Positions 26,262 to 36,539 of a stretch of 64,000 bases of DNA are shown here, in pieces. This DNA comes from Tetzosporium hominis (GTDB lineage Bacteria > Bacillota > Bacilli > Bacillales_A > Planococcaceae): NCBI RefSeq assembly GCF_002265435.1, contig NZ_NOKQ01000134.1, forward strand, positions 124,001 through 188,000, written 5' to 3'. Every line of letters starts with the position of its first letter. Position 1 is the stretch's first letter. The notes below the pieces were generated by a model that saw only the letters and a program-made list of their open reading frames with translations, was not told the DNA's origin and made no database searches. A program made the translations under genes and the position numbers.

Positions 26262-26921
26262 ATGAAAAAAGAATTCGTAGTAATAGGATTGGGTCGTTTT
26301 GGTGGTAGTATCGTAAAAGAGCTTATTGAACAAGGTGTGGACGTCATGGCGATTGATATCGAAAGCGAGCGAGTTGATGAATTTGCTCCCATTGCCACGC
26401 AGGCGGTCGTCGCTGACACAACAGATGAAGCTGTCTTAAAATCGTTAGGAATCCGGAATTTTGAACATGTGATCGTGGCGATTGGGGACAACATTCAGTC
26501 AAGCATCCTGACTACATTAATGTTAAAGGAACTAGGTGTTAAGAAAATTACTGTAAAAGCACAGAATGATTATCACGAAAAAGTTCTGCTTAAGATTGGT
26601 GCCGATCAAGTCGTTCATCCAGAAAGAGATATGGGGATTCGTATAGCAAACAATATCTTGTCGAATAATGTTCTCGATTACCTAGAACTCTCTGATGAAC
26701 ACTCCATCATGGAGTTGATTGTGAATTCAAAGCTAGCAGGAAACTCAATCATCGATTTAGATATTCGCGCGAAATATGGAATCAATATTGTAGCTATCAA
26801 ACGAGGTTCTAACATTATTGTTTCGCCTCAAGCTGACGAAAAACTTCAAATGAATGACATCATGATTATCATCGGTGCGGATGTTGATATCAACCGTTTT
26901 GAAAAGAAAGTATTTAACTAA
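26262..26921 (+). CDS. ktrC: Ktr K+ uptake regulatory subunit (RCK domain)
   Basis: A 219-aa cytoplasmic gating-ring protein. The RCK_N Rossmann fold starts with [10 protein letters not shown], has the acidic DIESERVDE end of beta-2, and continues with the RCK_C domain (about 135-219; [16 protein letters not shown]). It binds ATP/ADP in the N domain; the C domain of Ktr proteins is a c-di-AMP receptor. Its location next to rnjA matches B. subtilis ktrC (ykqB). ATG 26262 follows AGGGGATGGG. Its channel partner is likely the ktrB/D-type gene at 11.1 kb. Confidence 0.92.
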   Translation: MKKEFVVIGLGRFGGSIVKELIEQGVDVMAIDIESERVDEFAPIATQAVVADTTDEAVLKSLGIRNFEHVIVAIGDNIQSSILTTLMLKELGVKKITVKAQNDYHEKVLLKIGADQVVHPERDMGIRIANNILSNNVLDYLELSDEHSIMELIVNSKLAGNSIIDLDIRAKYGINIVAIKRGSNIIVSPQADEKLQMNDIMIIIGADVDINRFEKKVFN

Positions 26922-26950
26922 AAAAGCTCATCCTATGGGATGAGCTTTTT
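26921..26950. terminator. bidirectional terminator between ktrC and rnjA
   Basis: A 13-bp stem AAAAAGCTCATCC/GGATGAGCTTTTT with a TATG loop. Confidence 0.9.
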
Positions 26951-26951
26951 A

Positions 26952-28619
26952 TTATACTTCCATAATAACTGGTAAAATCATAGGTTTTCGTTTTGTCTTA
27001 TCATAAAGATGAGGCCCTAAGACGTTGATGATTTCAGACTTTAAATCATCCCAGCCTTCAGGATTTTCTTTAGAAAGACTTTTTACGTGACGATTCAGCA
27101 TTTGTTGCGCTTCATTAATCATCATTCCTGATTCACGCATGTAGACGAATCCACGAGAAATCAGGTCAGGACCTGATAATACACGTTTCTTTTTCATATC
27201 TACAGTCATCACAACAATAACTAGTCCTTCTTCTGAAAGAACACGGCGATCGCGCAACACGATATTTCCGATGTCGCCGATTCCACTACCATCAATGTAA
27301 ACATCACTAGCAGGGACACGTCCAGCAACCGAAGCTTCATCAGCGGTTAGAGCTAAGACGTCACCATTTTCCATGATAAATGTGTTTTCTTCAGGAATAT
27401 CACAATCAATTGCTAACTCACTGTGAAGTTTTAACATACGATATTCACCGTGAATTGGCATAAAGAATTTTGGTTTCATTAAACGAAGCATAAGCTTTTG
27501 TTCTTCTTGAGATCCGTGACCTGACGTGTGAATATTGTTCAAGGAACCATGAATAACTTCTGCGCCTGCACGGTATAACAAGTTAATAGTACGATTGACA
27601 CTTCCGCGGTTCCCAGGAATTGGGGAAGACGAGAAAATGACAGTGTCTCCAGGTTGAATTTGGATCTGACGGTGTGTCCCGTTCGCAATTCGAGAAAGGG
27701 CCGCCATTGGTTCCCCCTGAGAACCTGTACACAATATGAGGACTTCATTAGCCGGTAAACGGTTTAAAGTGTTTGTGTCCACAAACGTCTCTTTTGGAGC
27801 TGTAATATAACCAAGCTCACGGCCGATTGTAATGGCATTGTCCATACTGCGTCCGAATACAGCAATTTTACGACCATAGCGAACCGCTGCATCAGTTACT
27901 TGTTGAAGACGGTGAATGTTAGATGCAAATGTAGCAAAGATGATGCGTGTATCAACTTTGCGGAAGATACTATCCATACTTTCGCCGACTTTGCGCTCAG
28001 ACATAGTAAAGTTCGGAACTTCAGCGTTTGTTGAATCTGAAAGAAGACATAATACGCCCTCTTTTCCGATTTCGGCCATCTTTGTAAGGTTAGCTGGTTC
28101 TCCCACTGGAGTGAAATCAAATTTGAAGTCACCTGTATGCACGATATTTCCAGATGGTGTTTTAACAACAAGTCCATAAGCGTCTGGAATACTGTGAGTG
28201 GTTAAATAAAAGGAAACCGATGTCTTTCTAAACTTGATAACATCATCTTCTGAAATCTCGGTCATCTTCGTCTGGCGAAGGAGTCCGTGCTCTTCAAGTT
28301 TATTACGTAATAAGCCAAGAGCTAGTTTTCCTCCGTATACAGGCATATTCACTTGTTTTAATAAATAAGGAATTCCACCAATGTGATCTTCGTGACCATG
28401 CGTGATGAAAAGACCTTTGATTTTGTCCTGGTTCCGTACTAAGTACGTGTAATCTGGGATGACGTAATCAATACCTAATAAGTCATCTTCAGGGAATTTA
28501 ATCCCCGCATCAATTACGATGATTTCATCTTGAAACTGTACTGCATATGTGTTTTTACCGATTTCACCTAGTCCGCCTAGTGCGAAAACAGCAGTCTGAT
28601 CGTTCTTAACGAATTTCAT
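26952..28619 (-). CDS. rnjA: ribonuclease J1
   Basis: A 555-aa metallo-beta-lactamase/beta-CASP RNase, 5'-3' exo- and endonuclease central to mRNA turnover. The zinc motif HGHEDHIGG lies near residue 74, followed by TTHSIPDA and HTGDFKFD. The beta-CASP His motif lies in [11 protein letters not shown] and PIHGEYRML. It is co-transcribed with rpoY, 5 bp downstream of it, as in B. subtilis (ykzG-ykqC). The own ribosome site is weak (AAGG 13 nt upstream), so coupling to rpoY is likely. Confidence 0.96.
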   Translation of the reverse strand: MKFVKNDQTAVFALGGLGEIGKNTYAVQFQDEIIVIDAGIKFPEDDLLGIDYVIPDYTYLVRNQDKIKGLFITHGHEDHIGGIPYLLKQVNMPVYGGKLALGLLRNKLEEHGLLRQTKMTEISEDDVIKFRKTSVSFYLTTHSIPDAYGLVVKTPSGNIVHTGDFKFDFTPVGEPANLTKMAEIGKEGVLCLLSDSTNAEVPNFTMSERKVGESMDSIFRKVDTRIIFATFASNIHRLQQVTDAAVRYGRKIAVFGRSMDNAITIGRELGYITAPKETFVDTNTLNRLPANEVLILCTGSQGEPMAALSRIANGTHRQIQIQPGDTVIFSSSPIPGNRGSVNRTINLLYRAGAEVIHGSLNNIHTSGHGSQEEQKLMLRLMKPKFFMPIHGEYRMLKLHSELAIDCDIPEENTFIMENGDVLALTADEASVAGRVPASDVYIDGSGIGDIGNIVLRDRRVLSEEGLVIVVMTVDMKKKRVLSGPDLISRGFVYMRESGMMINEAQQMLNRHVKSLSKENPEGWDDLKSEIINVLGPHLYDKTKRKPMILPVIMEV

Positions 28620-28624
28620 AAGGG

Positions 28625-28831
28625 TTATTGTTCAACCTTATAGTCTTCACTAGCTTGTTCATACGCTAAGTGCGCACCTTCAAGCAGTTGGACAAACTCA
28701 ATCATGATAGCACGATCTTTTAGTTTGGCACGGACTTCACGTTCCGATTCAGCTTCAACGTAAAGGCATTTTGTGTTTTCGCGGACAGGTACTTGTGTAG
28801 CGTTTTCTTGATACAATACTTTGTAAATCAT
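28625..28831 (-). CDS. rpoY: RNA polymerase epsilon subunit
   Basis: A 68-aa auxiliary RNA polymerase subunit (YkzG). It begins [19 protein letters not shown] and has the [14 protein letters not shown] helix. The ATG at 28831 follows GAGGAGAAG, while the frame upstream lacks a proper start. It directly precedes rnjA, the conserved Firmicute pair. Epsilon is thought to tune polymerase and protect against phage proteins; neither is testable here. Confidence 0.92.
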   Translation of the reverse strand: MIYKVLYQENATQVPVRENTKCLYVEAESEREVRAKLKDRAIMIEFVQLLEGAHLAYEQASEDYKVEQ

Positions 28832-28901
28832 TTTTTCTTCTCCTCTTTCACGTTCAGATTCATTCAATTCTCTTTATCTTAGCATGTGCACCTTTGAAAA
28901 T

Positions 28902-28933
28902 AAAGAAAACCCCTCTAAAAAAATATAGAGGGG
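28902..28933 (-). terminator. terminator of the 23-aa peptide gene
   Basis: Minus-strand stem CCCCTCTA/TAGAGGGG with an 8-nt loop and a T-rich tail, starting 7 bp after the peptide stop codon. Confidence 0.8.
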
Positions 28934-28939
28934 GAAAGA

Positions 28940-29011
28940 TTAAGCTACAGATTTTTTACCTAGGATTTCGCCGAGACGTTTGAGCATTTTTCTTCGTAAA
29001 CGTTTCAACAT
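28940..29011 (-). CDS. 23-residue cationic amphipathic peptide
   Basis: ATG 29011 is preceded at about 8 nt by AAGGAGTGAG and the 24-codon frame ends in TAA just before a terminator. It reads MLKRLRRKMLKRLGEILG then KKSVA: nine Lys/Arg against one Glu. Leu2, Leu5, Met9, Leu13 and Ile16 fall on one helix face, so it can form an amphipathic helix. There is no signal peptide. It lies between def and rpoY, where B. subtilis has other genes. It could be a membrane-active peptide, a toxin of type I style, or an RNA-contacting peptide; none is shown. Confidence 0.6.
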   Translation of the reverse strand: MLKRLRRKMLKRLGEILGKKSVA

Positions 29012-29086
29012 GATACTCACTCCTTATGGATAAGTATAAATGAAAAATCCACAATAGTAAAGTATTTATTCTGAAAAGTCAAATAA

Positions 29087-29656
29087 TTAATATTCGATTG
29101 TTGGAATTCTCTCGTAAGGTATGGCGTTCTCTATCGGAGCGAATGCATTCGCCTTATTAATATGATCATAGAACATGATGCCATTTAAATGATCCAATTC
29201 GTGCTGAAATGCAATAGCTTTAAGTCCTCTTAACCGCTTTGTGATGGTTTCGCCAGAAGTATTCTTTGCTTCTATTGTAATTCGTGCATATCGTGGCACG
29301 TATCCTTCAATTTCTTCATCGACAGAGAGACAACCTTCTCCAGAAGTAATAAAAGTTTTCTCTATAGAATGACTCTTAATTTTTGGGTTAATAAACACTT
29401 CACTCAATAGCTCGTCGTTTTCTGTGATGTGGAGTGCGAACATACGAAGGCTTTGGTTTACTTGTGGAGCTGCGATTCCGATGCCGGGACGTAGCCCAAA
29501 TTCTTCTGACTGATCTGGATTTTGGCTCATCTTTACATAATTAAGAAGATCCTCTGCTAGTTGTGCATGATTTTGATTCAATGGAAACGGAACTTCTTCG
29601 GCTTTTTTTCTTAGGGTTGGGTGACCATCTCGTATAATATCTTTCATTAAAATCAT
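29087..29656 (-). CDS. def: peptide deformylase
   Basis: Zinc/iron enzyme of 189 aa removing the formyl group from new polypeptides. All three motifs are present: GIGIAAPQ, EGCLSV and HELDHLNG. The Gram-positive type 2 insertions explain the length. I choose ATG 29656 because AAAGGAATG then lies at normal distance; ATG 29665 directly abuts the ribosome site. Conserved neighbour of ykyA and pdh in Bacillales. Confidence 0.95.
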   Translation of the reverse strand: MILMKDIIRDGHPTLRKKAEEVPFPLNQNHAQLAEDLLNYVKMSQNPDQSEEFGLRPGIGIAAPQVNQSLRMFALHITENDELLSEVFINPKIKSHSIEKTFITSGEGCLSVDEEIEGYVPRYARITIEAKNTSGETITKRLRGLKAIAFQHELDHLNGIMFYDHINKANAFAPIENAIPYERIPTIEY

Positions 29657-29767
29657 CGTTCTCATTCCTTTCTTACTTGAAAGTATACCAAATCTTTAGG
29701 CGATATTCTTATTGAAAAGGTCAGTTTTAATCGGTATAGTGGGGGAGAGTACTTAGGAGGTCGAATT

Positions 29768-30397
29768 ATGAAGAAATGGGTTGGAATGGTGTCGCTAAGT
29801 GCCGTACTACTTAGTGGTTGTACATTTGGGGATTCCGCTGAACAACAAATTGCGGAAGTATTGCAGCAGATGCACTCTGCAGAAGAAGGGTATCGTTCTG
29901 TCCAGTCAGACATGACGGATGCAGAGCAAAATGAATATAAATTGTTTGACGAAATTTTAGGTCTTGATCAAGAGCAGACGGAAGAATTAAAAGCCAAAGT
30001 GGAAGAACTGCAGTCTTTAGTTGAGACTCGTAAAGAATTGCTAGCTACTGAACGAGCTTCTATGGAAGAAGCACTTGCAGAAAGTGATTTTACTGGTCTT
30101 GAGTTAGAAGATACTGAGCTTGAGCTGGCTAGTGAAATTGATACGGCTTATGAAGAACGATTTACTACATATGATGAAGTGTATGCAAATTACGAAAAAT
30201 TGATTGAACTGCAGGAAAATCTTTACGGTGAAATGGTGACGGAAGATGTTTCAATAGAAACGATTCGTGAGCTGATTCAACAAGTGAATGCACAAAATGA
30301 AGTAGTCCAGCAAACTGTAGAAGCAATGAATGTCAAAACAGAAGAATTTAATGCAACTACAGATCGTGTGTTTGAAACACTAAAACAAGAGGAATAG
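29768..30397 (+). CDS. ykyA: YkyA-like lipoprotein
   Basis: A 209-aa lipoprotein, lipobox LLSGC near residue 18. The rest is almost entirely charged coiled-coil helix, rich in Glu and Gln (DQEQTEELKAKVEELQSL and others), ending in KQEE. It lies between def and pdhA, as ykyA does in B. subtilis. Such helical surface lipoproteins are called putative cell-wall binding; the function is unknown. The ribosome site is TTAGGAGGTCG. Confidence 0.85.
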   Translation: MKKWVGMVSLSAVLLSGCTFGDSAEQQIAEVLQQMHSAEEGYRSVQSDMTDAEQNEYKLFDEILGLDQEQTEELKAKVEELQSLVETRKELLATERASMEEALAESDFTGLELEDTELELASEIDTAYEERFTTYDEVYANYEKLIELQENLYGEMVTEDVSIETIRELIQQVNAQNEVVQQTVEAMNVKTEEFNATTDRVFETLKQEE

Positions 30398-30415
30398 TGA
30401 ATATAGTATGACCAT

Positions 30416-30441
30416 AGCAGCTCTTTAGGGGCTGCTTTTGT
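30416..30441 (+). terminator. terminator after ykyA
   Basis: Stem AGCAGCTC/GGGCTGCT (one G-T pair) and TTTTGTGTT tail; a modest hairpin. Confidence 0.6.
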
Positions 30442-30470
30442 GTTATATAGATACTATTTTAATTTGAAGC

Positions 30471-30479
30471 TGATATAAT
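30471..30479 (+). promoter_or_regulatory. extended -10 element, possible distal pdh promoter
   Basis: TGATATAAT, a full extended -10 with no good -35. It lies 175 bp before pdhA. Confidence 0.4.
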
Positions 30480-30553
30480 ACAGATTTATTTACGGACTGA
30501 TACAGATGTGAATTCTTAGACTATTGGAAACTCTTTGAACCGTGCTCAAACGA

Positions 30554-30582
30554 TTGACCATCCTATTTTGGTCGGATATACT
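30554..30582 (+). promoter_or_regulatory. pdhABCD promoter
   Basis: TTGACC, exactly 17 bp, TATACT. An inverted repeat GACCA-N8-TGGTC (30556-30573) lies between the two elements and may be an operator. About 70 nt of 5' leader precede pdhA. Confidence 0.7.
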
Positions 30583-30587
30583 AATGA

Positions 30588-31766
<1,179 letters not shown>

Positions 31767-31769
31767 ACA

Positions 31770-32747
31770 ATGGCACAAATGACCATGATTCAAGCAATCA
31801 CAGACGCATTACGCTGTGAATTAAAAGATGACGAAAACGTTCTTGTATTTGGAGAAGACGTTGGCGTAAATGGTGGGGTGTTCCGTGCAACTGAAGGACT
31901 CCAAAAAGAATTCGGTGTAGACCGTGTATTCGATACGCCACTTGCAGAATCCGGTATTGGTGGACTGGCAGTAGGTCTAGCTATGACAGGTTTCCGTCCA
32001 GTTCCTGAGATTCAATTCTTCGGGTTCGTATTTGAAGTGATGGATTCTATCAGTGGACAGCTGGCACGTATGCGTTTCCGTACAGGCGGAAGCTTTCATG
32101 CACCCGTAACAATCCGTTCACCATTCGGTGGAGGTGTTCACACTCCTGAGATGCACGCAGATAGCTTAGAGCTTCTAATGACATCTACTCCAGGTGTAAA
32201 AGTAGTAATCCCATCAACTCCATATGACGCAAAAGGATTGTTAATCTCATCAATTCGCGATAACGACCCAGTTATTTTCTTAGAGCACATGAAGCTATAT
32301 CGCTCTTTCCGTGGTGAAGTGCCAGAAGAATCGTACACAATTCCACTTGGAAAAGCGGATGTGAAACGTGAAGGTACAGACATTTCAATTATCGCTTACG
32401 GTGCGATGGTACACGAAGCATTGAAAGCAGCAGAAGAGCTTGAAAAAGATGGCAAGTCTGCTGAAGTTATCGATCTTCGTACTGTGCAACCATTAGATAT
32501 TGAAACACTGATTGCTTCTGTTGAAAAAACAGGTCGTGCAATGGTGGTTCAAGAAGCTCAAAAGCAAGCAGGTATCGCAGCAAACGTAGTAGCTGAAATC
32601 ACAGAGCGCGCTATCTTAAGCTTAGATGCTCCAGTATTACGAGTTACAGCACCAGATACTGTATATCCATTCTCTCAAGCTGAGACAGTTTGGTTACCTA
32701 ACTATAAAGATGTACTTGCAACAGCTAAAAAAGTACTTGAATTTTAA
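31770..32747 (+). CDS. pdhB: pyruvate dehydrogenase E1 beta subunit
   Basis: A 325-aa E1-beta. The transketolase pyrimidine-binding domain starts [17 protein letters not shown] and has [19 protein letters not shown] transketolase C domain follows from about residue 200. It pairs with PdhA to form the alpha2beta2 E1. The ribosome site AAAGGAGTCG lies inside the end of pdhA. Confidence 0.96.
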   Translation: MAQMTMIQAITDALRCELKDDENVLVFGEDVGVNGGVFRATEGLQKEFGVDRVFDTPLAESGIGGLAVGLAMTGFRPVPEIQFFGFVFEVMDSISGQLARMRFRTGGSFHAPVTIRSPFGGGVHTPEMHADSLELLMTSTPGVKVVIPSTPYDAKGLLISSIRDNDPVIFLEHMKLYRSFRGEVPEESYTIPLGKADVKREGTDISIIAYGAMVHEALKAAEELEKDGKSAEVIDLRTVQPLDIETLIASVEKTGRAMVVQEAQKQAGIAANVVAEITERAILSLDAPVLRVTAPDTVYPFSQAETVWLPNYKDVLATAKKVLEF

Positions 32748-32767
32748 TTAAGAAAGGATGACGCGTA

Positions 32768-34147
32768 GTGGCATTTGAATTCCGATTACCAGATATTGGA
32801 GAAGGTATCCACGAGGGTGAAATCGTCAAGTGGTTCGTCAAAGCAGGCGACGAGATCAACGAAGATGACATCCTATGTGAAGTACAAAATGACAAAGCTG
32901 TAGTTGAAATTCCATCCCCTGTAAAAGGTAAGGTGGAGGAAGTTCTTGTTGAAGAAGGAACAGTAGCAGTTGTTGGTGACGTTTTAGTACGAATCGACGC
33001 ACCTGGCTATGAAGACTTAAAGTTCAAAGGTGACGACAAAGACGACGCACCTGCTAAAAAAGAAGCTTCTGAAACAGAAGAACAAGTTCAAGCGACAGCT
33101 GAAGCAGGACAAGATGTTGAAAAGAAAGAGGCTGCTCCTTCTGATTCAAAAGAACCTCCTTCTAAAGAGCAACCGGAACCAGCGGAACAGAAAGAAAAAC
33201 CAAAAGGTTCTGAACGCATTATTGCAATGCCATCTGTACGCAAGTTTGCTCGTGACAACGGCGTAGAAATTGCTGAAGTAACAGGAAGCGGGAAAAACGG
33301 CCGCATCATGAAAGAAGATATTGAAAGCTTCATGAATGGGGATCAAACAAAAGCTTCGGAAGCTCCACAACAATCTGCTGAAGCGAAAGAAACGGCTTCA
33401 GAAGAGCCAGCTAAAAAAGCAACGCCTCAAGTGTCAGAAGGAGAATTCCCTGAAACACGTGAGAAAATTTCTGGAATCCGTAAAGCTATTGCAAAAGCTA
33501 TGGTGCATTCAAAACACACGGCTCCGCACGTAACTTTAATGGACGAAGTAGACGTAACAGAACTTGTAGCACACCGCAAAAAGTTCAAAGAGATTGCTGC
33601 AGAAAAAGAAATCAAATTGACGTATCTTCCATACGTAGTAAAAGCTCTAGTGAGCACGCTTCGTGAATTCCCAGCACTTAACGTTTCTTATGACGATGAC
33701 GCTCAGGAAATCGTTCACAAACACTACTACAATATCGGAATTGCAGCTGATACAGAAAAAGGACTTCTAGTTCCTGTTATCAAAAACGCTGACCGTAAGT
33801 CGATGTTCGCGATTTCTGACGAAATCAACACGCTTGCTACAAAAGCACGTGATGGCAAATTGAGCCCTCAAGAAATGAAAGGTGCTTCATGCTCTATCAC
33901 AAATATTGGATCCGCAGGAGGCCAATGGTTTACTCCAGTAATCAACCACCCAGAGGTTGCAATATTAGGGATTGGTCGAATTTCTGAGAAGCCTGTCATT
34001 AAAAATGGTGAAATTGTAGCTGCACCTGTGTTAGCATTATCATTGAGCTTTGATCACCGTATGGTGGATGGTGCAACTGCCCAACATGCGCTGAATCACA
34101 TCAAACGATTACTGGGTAACCCAGAACATCTATTAATGGAGGCGTAA
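32768..34147 (+). CDS. pdhC: dihydrolipoamide acetyltransferase (E2)
   Basis: A 459-aa E2 core protein. One lipoyl domain (1-80) has lipoyl-Lys43 in [11 protein letters not shown] charged Glu/Lys/Pro linker (85-150) leads to the peripheral-subunit-binding domain (about 155-192, [14 protein letters not shown]). A second flexible linker leads to the catalytic domain (about 225-459) with active-site DHRMVDGA. It starts at GTG 32768 after AAAGGATGACG. One lipoyl domain is the Bacillus norm. Confidence 0.96.
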   Translation: MAFEFRLPDIGEGIHEGEIVKWFVKAGDEINEDDILCEVQNDKAVVEIPSPVKGKVEEVLVEEGTVAVVGDVLVRIDAPGYEDLKFKGDDKDDAPAKKEASETEEQVQATAEAGQDVEKKEAAPSDSKEPPSKEQPEPAEQKEKPKGSERIIAMPSVRKFARDNGVEIAEVTGSGKNGRIMKEDIESFMNGDQTKASEAPQQSAEAKETASEEPAKKATPQVSEGEFPETREKISGIRKAIAKAMVHSKHTAPHVTLMDEVDVTELVAHRKKFKEIAAEKEIKLTYLPYVVKALVSTLREFPALNVSYDDDAQEIVHKHYYNIGIAADTEKGLLVPVIKNADRKSMFAISDEINTLATKARDGKLSPQEMKGASCSITNIGSAGGQWFTPVINHPEVAILGIGRISEKPVIKNGEIVAAPVLALSLSFDHRMVDGATAQHALNHIKRLLGNPEHLLMEA

Positions 34148-34152
34148 AAACT

Positions 34153-35565
34153 ATGGTAGTAGGAGATTTCCCAATCGAAGTAGATACACTGGTCGTCGGA
34201 TCAGGCCCTGGTGGTTATGTTGCAGCAATTCGTGCAGCACAAACAGGACAAAAGGTAACAGTTGTTGAGAAAGAACATATCGGTGGCGTTTGTTTGAACG
34301 TCGGATGTATCCCTTCTAAAGCGTTGATTTCAGTAGGTCACCGTTTTGAGCAAGCGAAACACTCAGACAACATGGGAATTACAGCTTCTGATGTAAAAAT
34401 TGACTTTGCTAAAGCGCAAGAGTTCAAAAACAGTGTCGTGAAAAAATTAACAGGCGGTGTTTCAGGTCTGTTAAAAGGAAACGGCGTAGACGTAGTAGAA
34501 GGCGAAGCTTACTTCGTTGATGCGAACACAGTTCGTATCATGAAAGAAGATAGCGCTCAAACTTACAAATTTAAAAACGCAATCATCGCTACAGGATCAC
34601 GTCCAGTAGAGATTCCAACATTCAAATATTCAAAACGTGTTATTAACTCGACAGGTGCACTAGCACTTGAAGAAGTTCCAGCAAAATTAGTAGTTATCGG
34701 TGGCGGATACATTGGAACTGAATTAGGAACTGCTTATGCAAACCTAGGTTCTGAAGTAACAATCATTGAAGGCGGTAACGATATCTTAGCTGGATTTGAA
34801 AAACAAATGACACAAATCGTGAAAAAAGCTCTTAAGAAAAAAGGAGTCGAAGTAGCGGTTAAAGCATCTGCTAAAGGTGTAGAAGAAACGGATACTGGCG
34901 TAAAAGTTACGTATGAAGTAGGCGGAGAAGAGAAAACAATCGAAGCTGACTACGCACTAGTAACTGTAGGCCGTCGTCCAAACACAGATGAAATCGGTCT
35001 TGAAGAAGTCGGTATCAAATTTGGTGAGCGTGGATTAATCGAAGTAGATGAGCAGTGCCGTACAAGCGTTGAAAACATCTATGCTATCGGTGATATCGTC
35101 GCAGGACCACAACTTGCTCACAAAGCTTCTTACGAAGGTAAAGTGGCAGCAGAAGCAATTGCAGGTGAAAAATCAGTAGTGGACTACTTGGCTATTCCAG
35201 CTGTATGTTTCACAGATCCAGAACTTGCAACTGTTGGGTTATCAGAAGAGCAAGCAAAAGCAGAAGGCTACGAAGTACAAGCAGGGAAATTCCCATTCGG
35301 TGCAAACGGCCGTGCTCTTGCACTTGACGCTACAGACGGTTTCGTGAAACTTGTTTCACGTAAAGAAGATGGCCTATTAATTGGTGCTCAAATCGTCGGT
35401 CAAGGTGCTTCAGATATGATCGCTGAACTTGGTTTAGCAATTGAAGCGGGTATGACGGTTGAAGATATCGCAATGACAATTCATGCGCACCCAACTTTAG
35501 GTGAAATCTCAATGGAAGCTGCAGAAGTTGTTATGGGTCACCCAATCCACATCTTAAGCAAATAA
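34153..35565 (+). CDS. pdhD: dihydrolipoamide dehydrogenase (E3)
   Basis: A 470-aa flavoprotein that reoxidises lipoamide. The FAD loop is [12 protein letters not shown], the redox disulfide Cys47/Cys52 sits in GGVCLNVGC, the NAD loop is [13 protein letters not shown], and the catalytic His-Glu pair is HAHPTLGE. Last gene of the operon, 5 bp after pdhC, with an ATGGAGGCG ribosome site overlapping the E2 end. It may also serve other 2-oxoacid complexes. Confidence 0.97.
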   Translation: MVVGDFPIEVDTLVVGSGPGGYVAAIRAAQTGQKVTVVEKEHIGGVCLNVGCIPSKALISVGHRFEQAKHSDNMGITASDVKIDFAKAQEFKNSVVKKLTGGVSGLLKGNGVDVVEGEAYFVDANTVRIMKEDSAQTYKFKNAIIATGSRPVEIPTFKYSKRVINSTGALALEEVPAKLVVIGGGYIGTELGTAYANLGSEVTIIEGGNDILAGFEKQMTQIVKKALKKKGVEVAVKASAKGVEETDTGVKVTYEVGGEEKTIEADYALVTVGRRPNTDEIGLEEVGIKFGERGLIEVDEQCRTSVENIYAIGDIVAGPQLAHKASYEGKVAAEAIAGEKSVVDYLAIPAVCFTDPELATVGLSEEQAKAEGYEVQAGKFPFGANGRALALDATDGFVKLVSRKEDGLLIGAQIVGQGASDMIAELGLAIEAGMTVEDIAMTIHAHPTLGEISMEAAEVVMGHPIHILSK

Positions 35566-35572
35566 GTAGACG

Positions 35573-35599
35573 GCCCTACCTCTCCAGGTAGGGCTTTTT
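35573..35599 (+). terminator. pdh operon terminator
   Basis: A 9-bp GC-rich stem GCCCTACCT/AGGTAGGGC with loop CTCC and five T. Confidence 0.9.
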
Positions 35600-35658
35600 G
35601 TATGTGAAATTCTGGATAAGGCATGCTATACTAGCTCGAGTAGAGGGGGAAATCAACT

Positions 35659-36483
35659 ATGAACAAACAACTATTTGGCGTGGCCGCACTCGGTCTTTTT
35701 CTAGCTGCTTGTGGGTCCGAAGAGGCGGCTCCTGAACAAGCGCCAGTCGAAGAAGTTGAAGATCTGGAAAAGGTAGAACAACCGGTAGAACCAGAAACAG
35801 AGGAACCTGTTGAAGAAGTTGTGGAGGAAGAAGTAGAAGTAGAAGTGGCTCCTGCTTATGCTCTCAACGAAGCGAATTGGACACTCACACCGACTCAAGA
35901 TGCAGAAGAAAAAGTCGTTTTAGTCACTATTGATGATGCACCAGATACATACAGTCTAGAAATGGCTGAGACTTTAAAAGCACTTGAAGTACCTGCGATT
36001 TTCTTCGTGAACGGTCACTTTATCGATAGCGAAGAAGAAAAAGAGAGACTAAAGACAATTCATGACATGGGGTTTGCAATCGGGAACCATACGCAGACAC
36101 ATGCGAACTTAAGTGAGATTTCTGAAGAACAACAACAGCAAGAGATTGTCCAAGTCAATGAAGCGGTAGAACAGATCATTGGTGAAAAACCAGTATTTTT
36201 CCGTGCGCCTTTTGGAGTCAATACCGATTTCAGCAGACAGCTGGTAGCTGATGAAGGGATGCTCCTTATGAACTGGACCTATGGGTACGACTGGGAAAAG
36301 CAATATCAAGATGCAGGGGCTCTTGCTGACATCATGGTGAACACACCCTATCTAACTGAAGGCGCCAATTTGCTGATGCATGACCGAGAATGGACGGCAT
36401 CTGCTCTTGAAGACATTATTGTGGGGCTTCAGGAGAAAGGGTATGGATTTGTAGATCCTAGCGAAATTCAAGGTGTAGAATAA
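35659..36483 (+). CDS. polysaccharide deacetylase lipoprotein (NodB domain)
   Basis: A 274-aa extracellular lipoprotein: lipobox LAAC near residue 18, a long Glu/Pro/Val linker to about residue 70, then a NodB domain. Motifs read in order: TIDDAPD (normally TFDDG), metal-binding HTQTH, RAPFG, YGYDW, and LLMHD. The domain is compact and complete, so it likely deacetylates peptidoglycan or another N-acetyl glycan. The Gly-to-Ala change in the first motif is uncommon. In the B. subtilis map slp occupies the position between pdhD and speA. Ribosome site GTAGAGGGGG. Confidence 0.87.
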   Translation: MNKQLFGVAALGLFLAACGSEEAAPEQAPVEEVEDLEKVEQPVEPETEEPVEEVVEEEVEVEVAPAYALNEANWTLTPTQDAEEKVVLVTIDDAPDTYSLEMAETLKALEVPAIFFVNGHFIDSEEEKERLKTIHDMGFAIGNHTQTHANLSEISEEQQQQEIVQVNEAVEQIIGEKPVFFRAPFGVNTDFSRQLVADEGMLLMNWTYGYDWEKQYQDAGALADIMVNTPYLTEGANLLMHDREWTASALEDIIVGLQEKGYGFVDPSEIQGVE

Positions 36484-36485
36484 AC

Positions 36486-36525
36486 AAAACCAGCATTTCT
36501 CTATGGATGAGAGATGCTGGTTTTT
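36486..36525. terminator. bidirectional terminator
   Basis: Stem AAAACCAGCAT...TCTC / GAGA...ATGCTGGTTTTT between the convergent deacetylase and speA genes. Confidence 0.8.
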
Positions 36526-36539
36526 AAGTGTCTTTTTTT

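Noticed and set aside
26355-26365. Second occurrence of GATATCGAAAG inside ktrC
   Set aside because: It repeats 11 bases of the nearby palindrome but lies in conserved Rossmann codons (IDIESE) and lacks the other arm; probably chance.
33030-33533. Lys/Leu-rich open frames inside pdhC on the same strand
   Set aside because: Frame-shifted reading of the charged linkers of E2; no start signals of their own.
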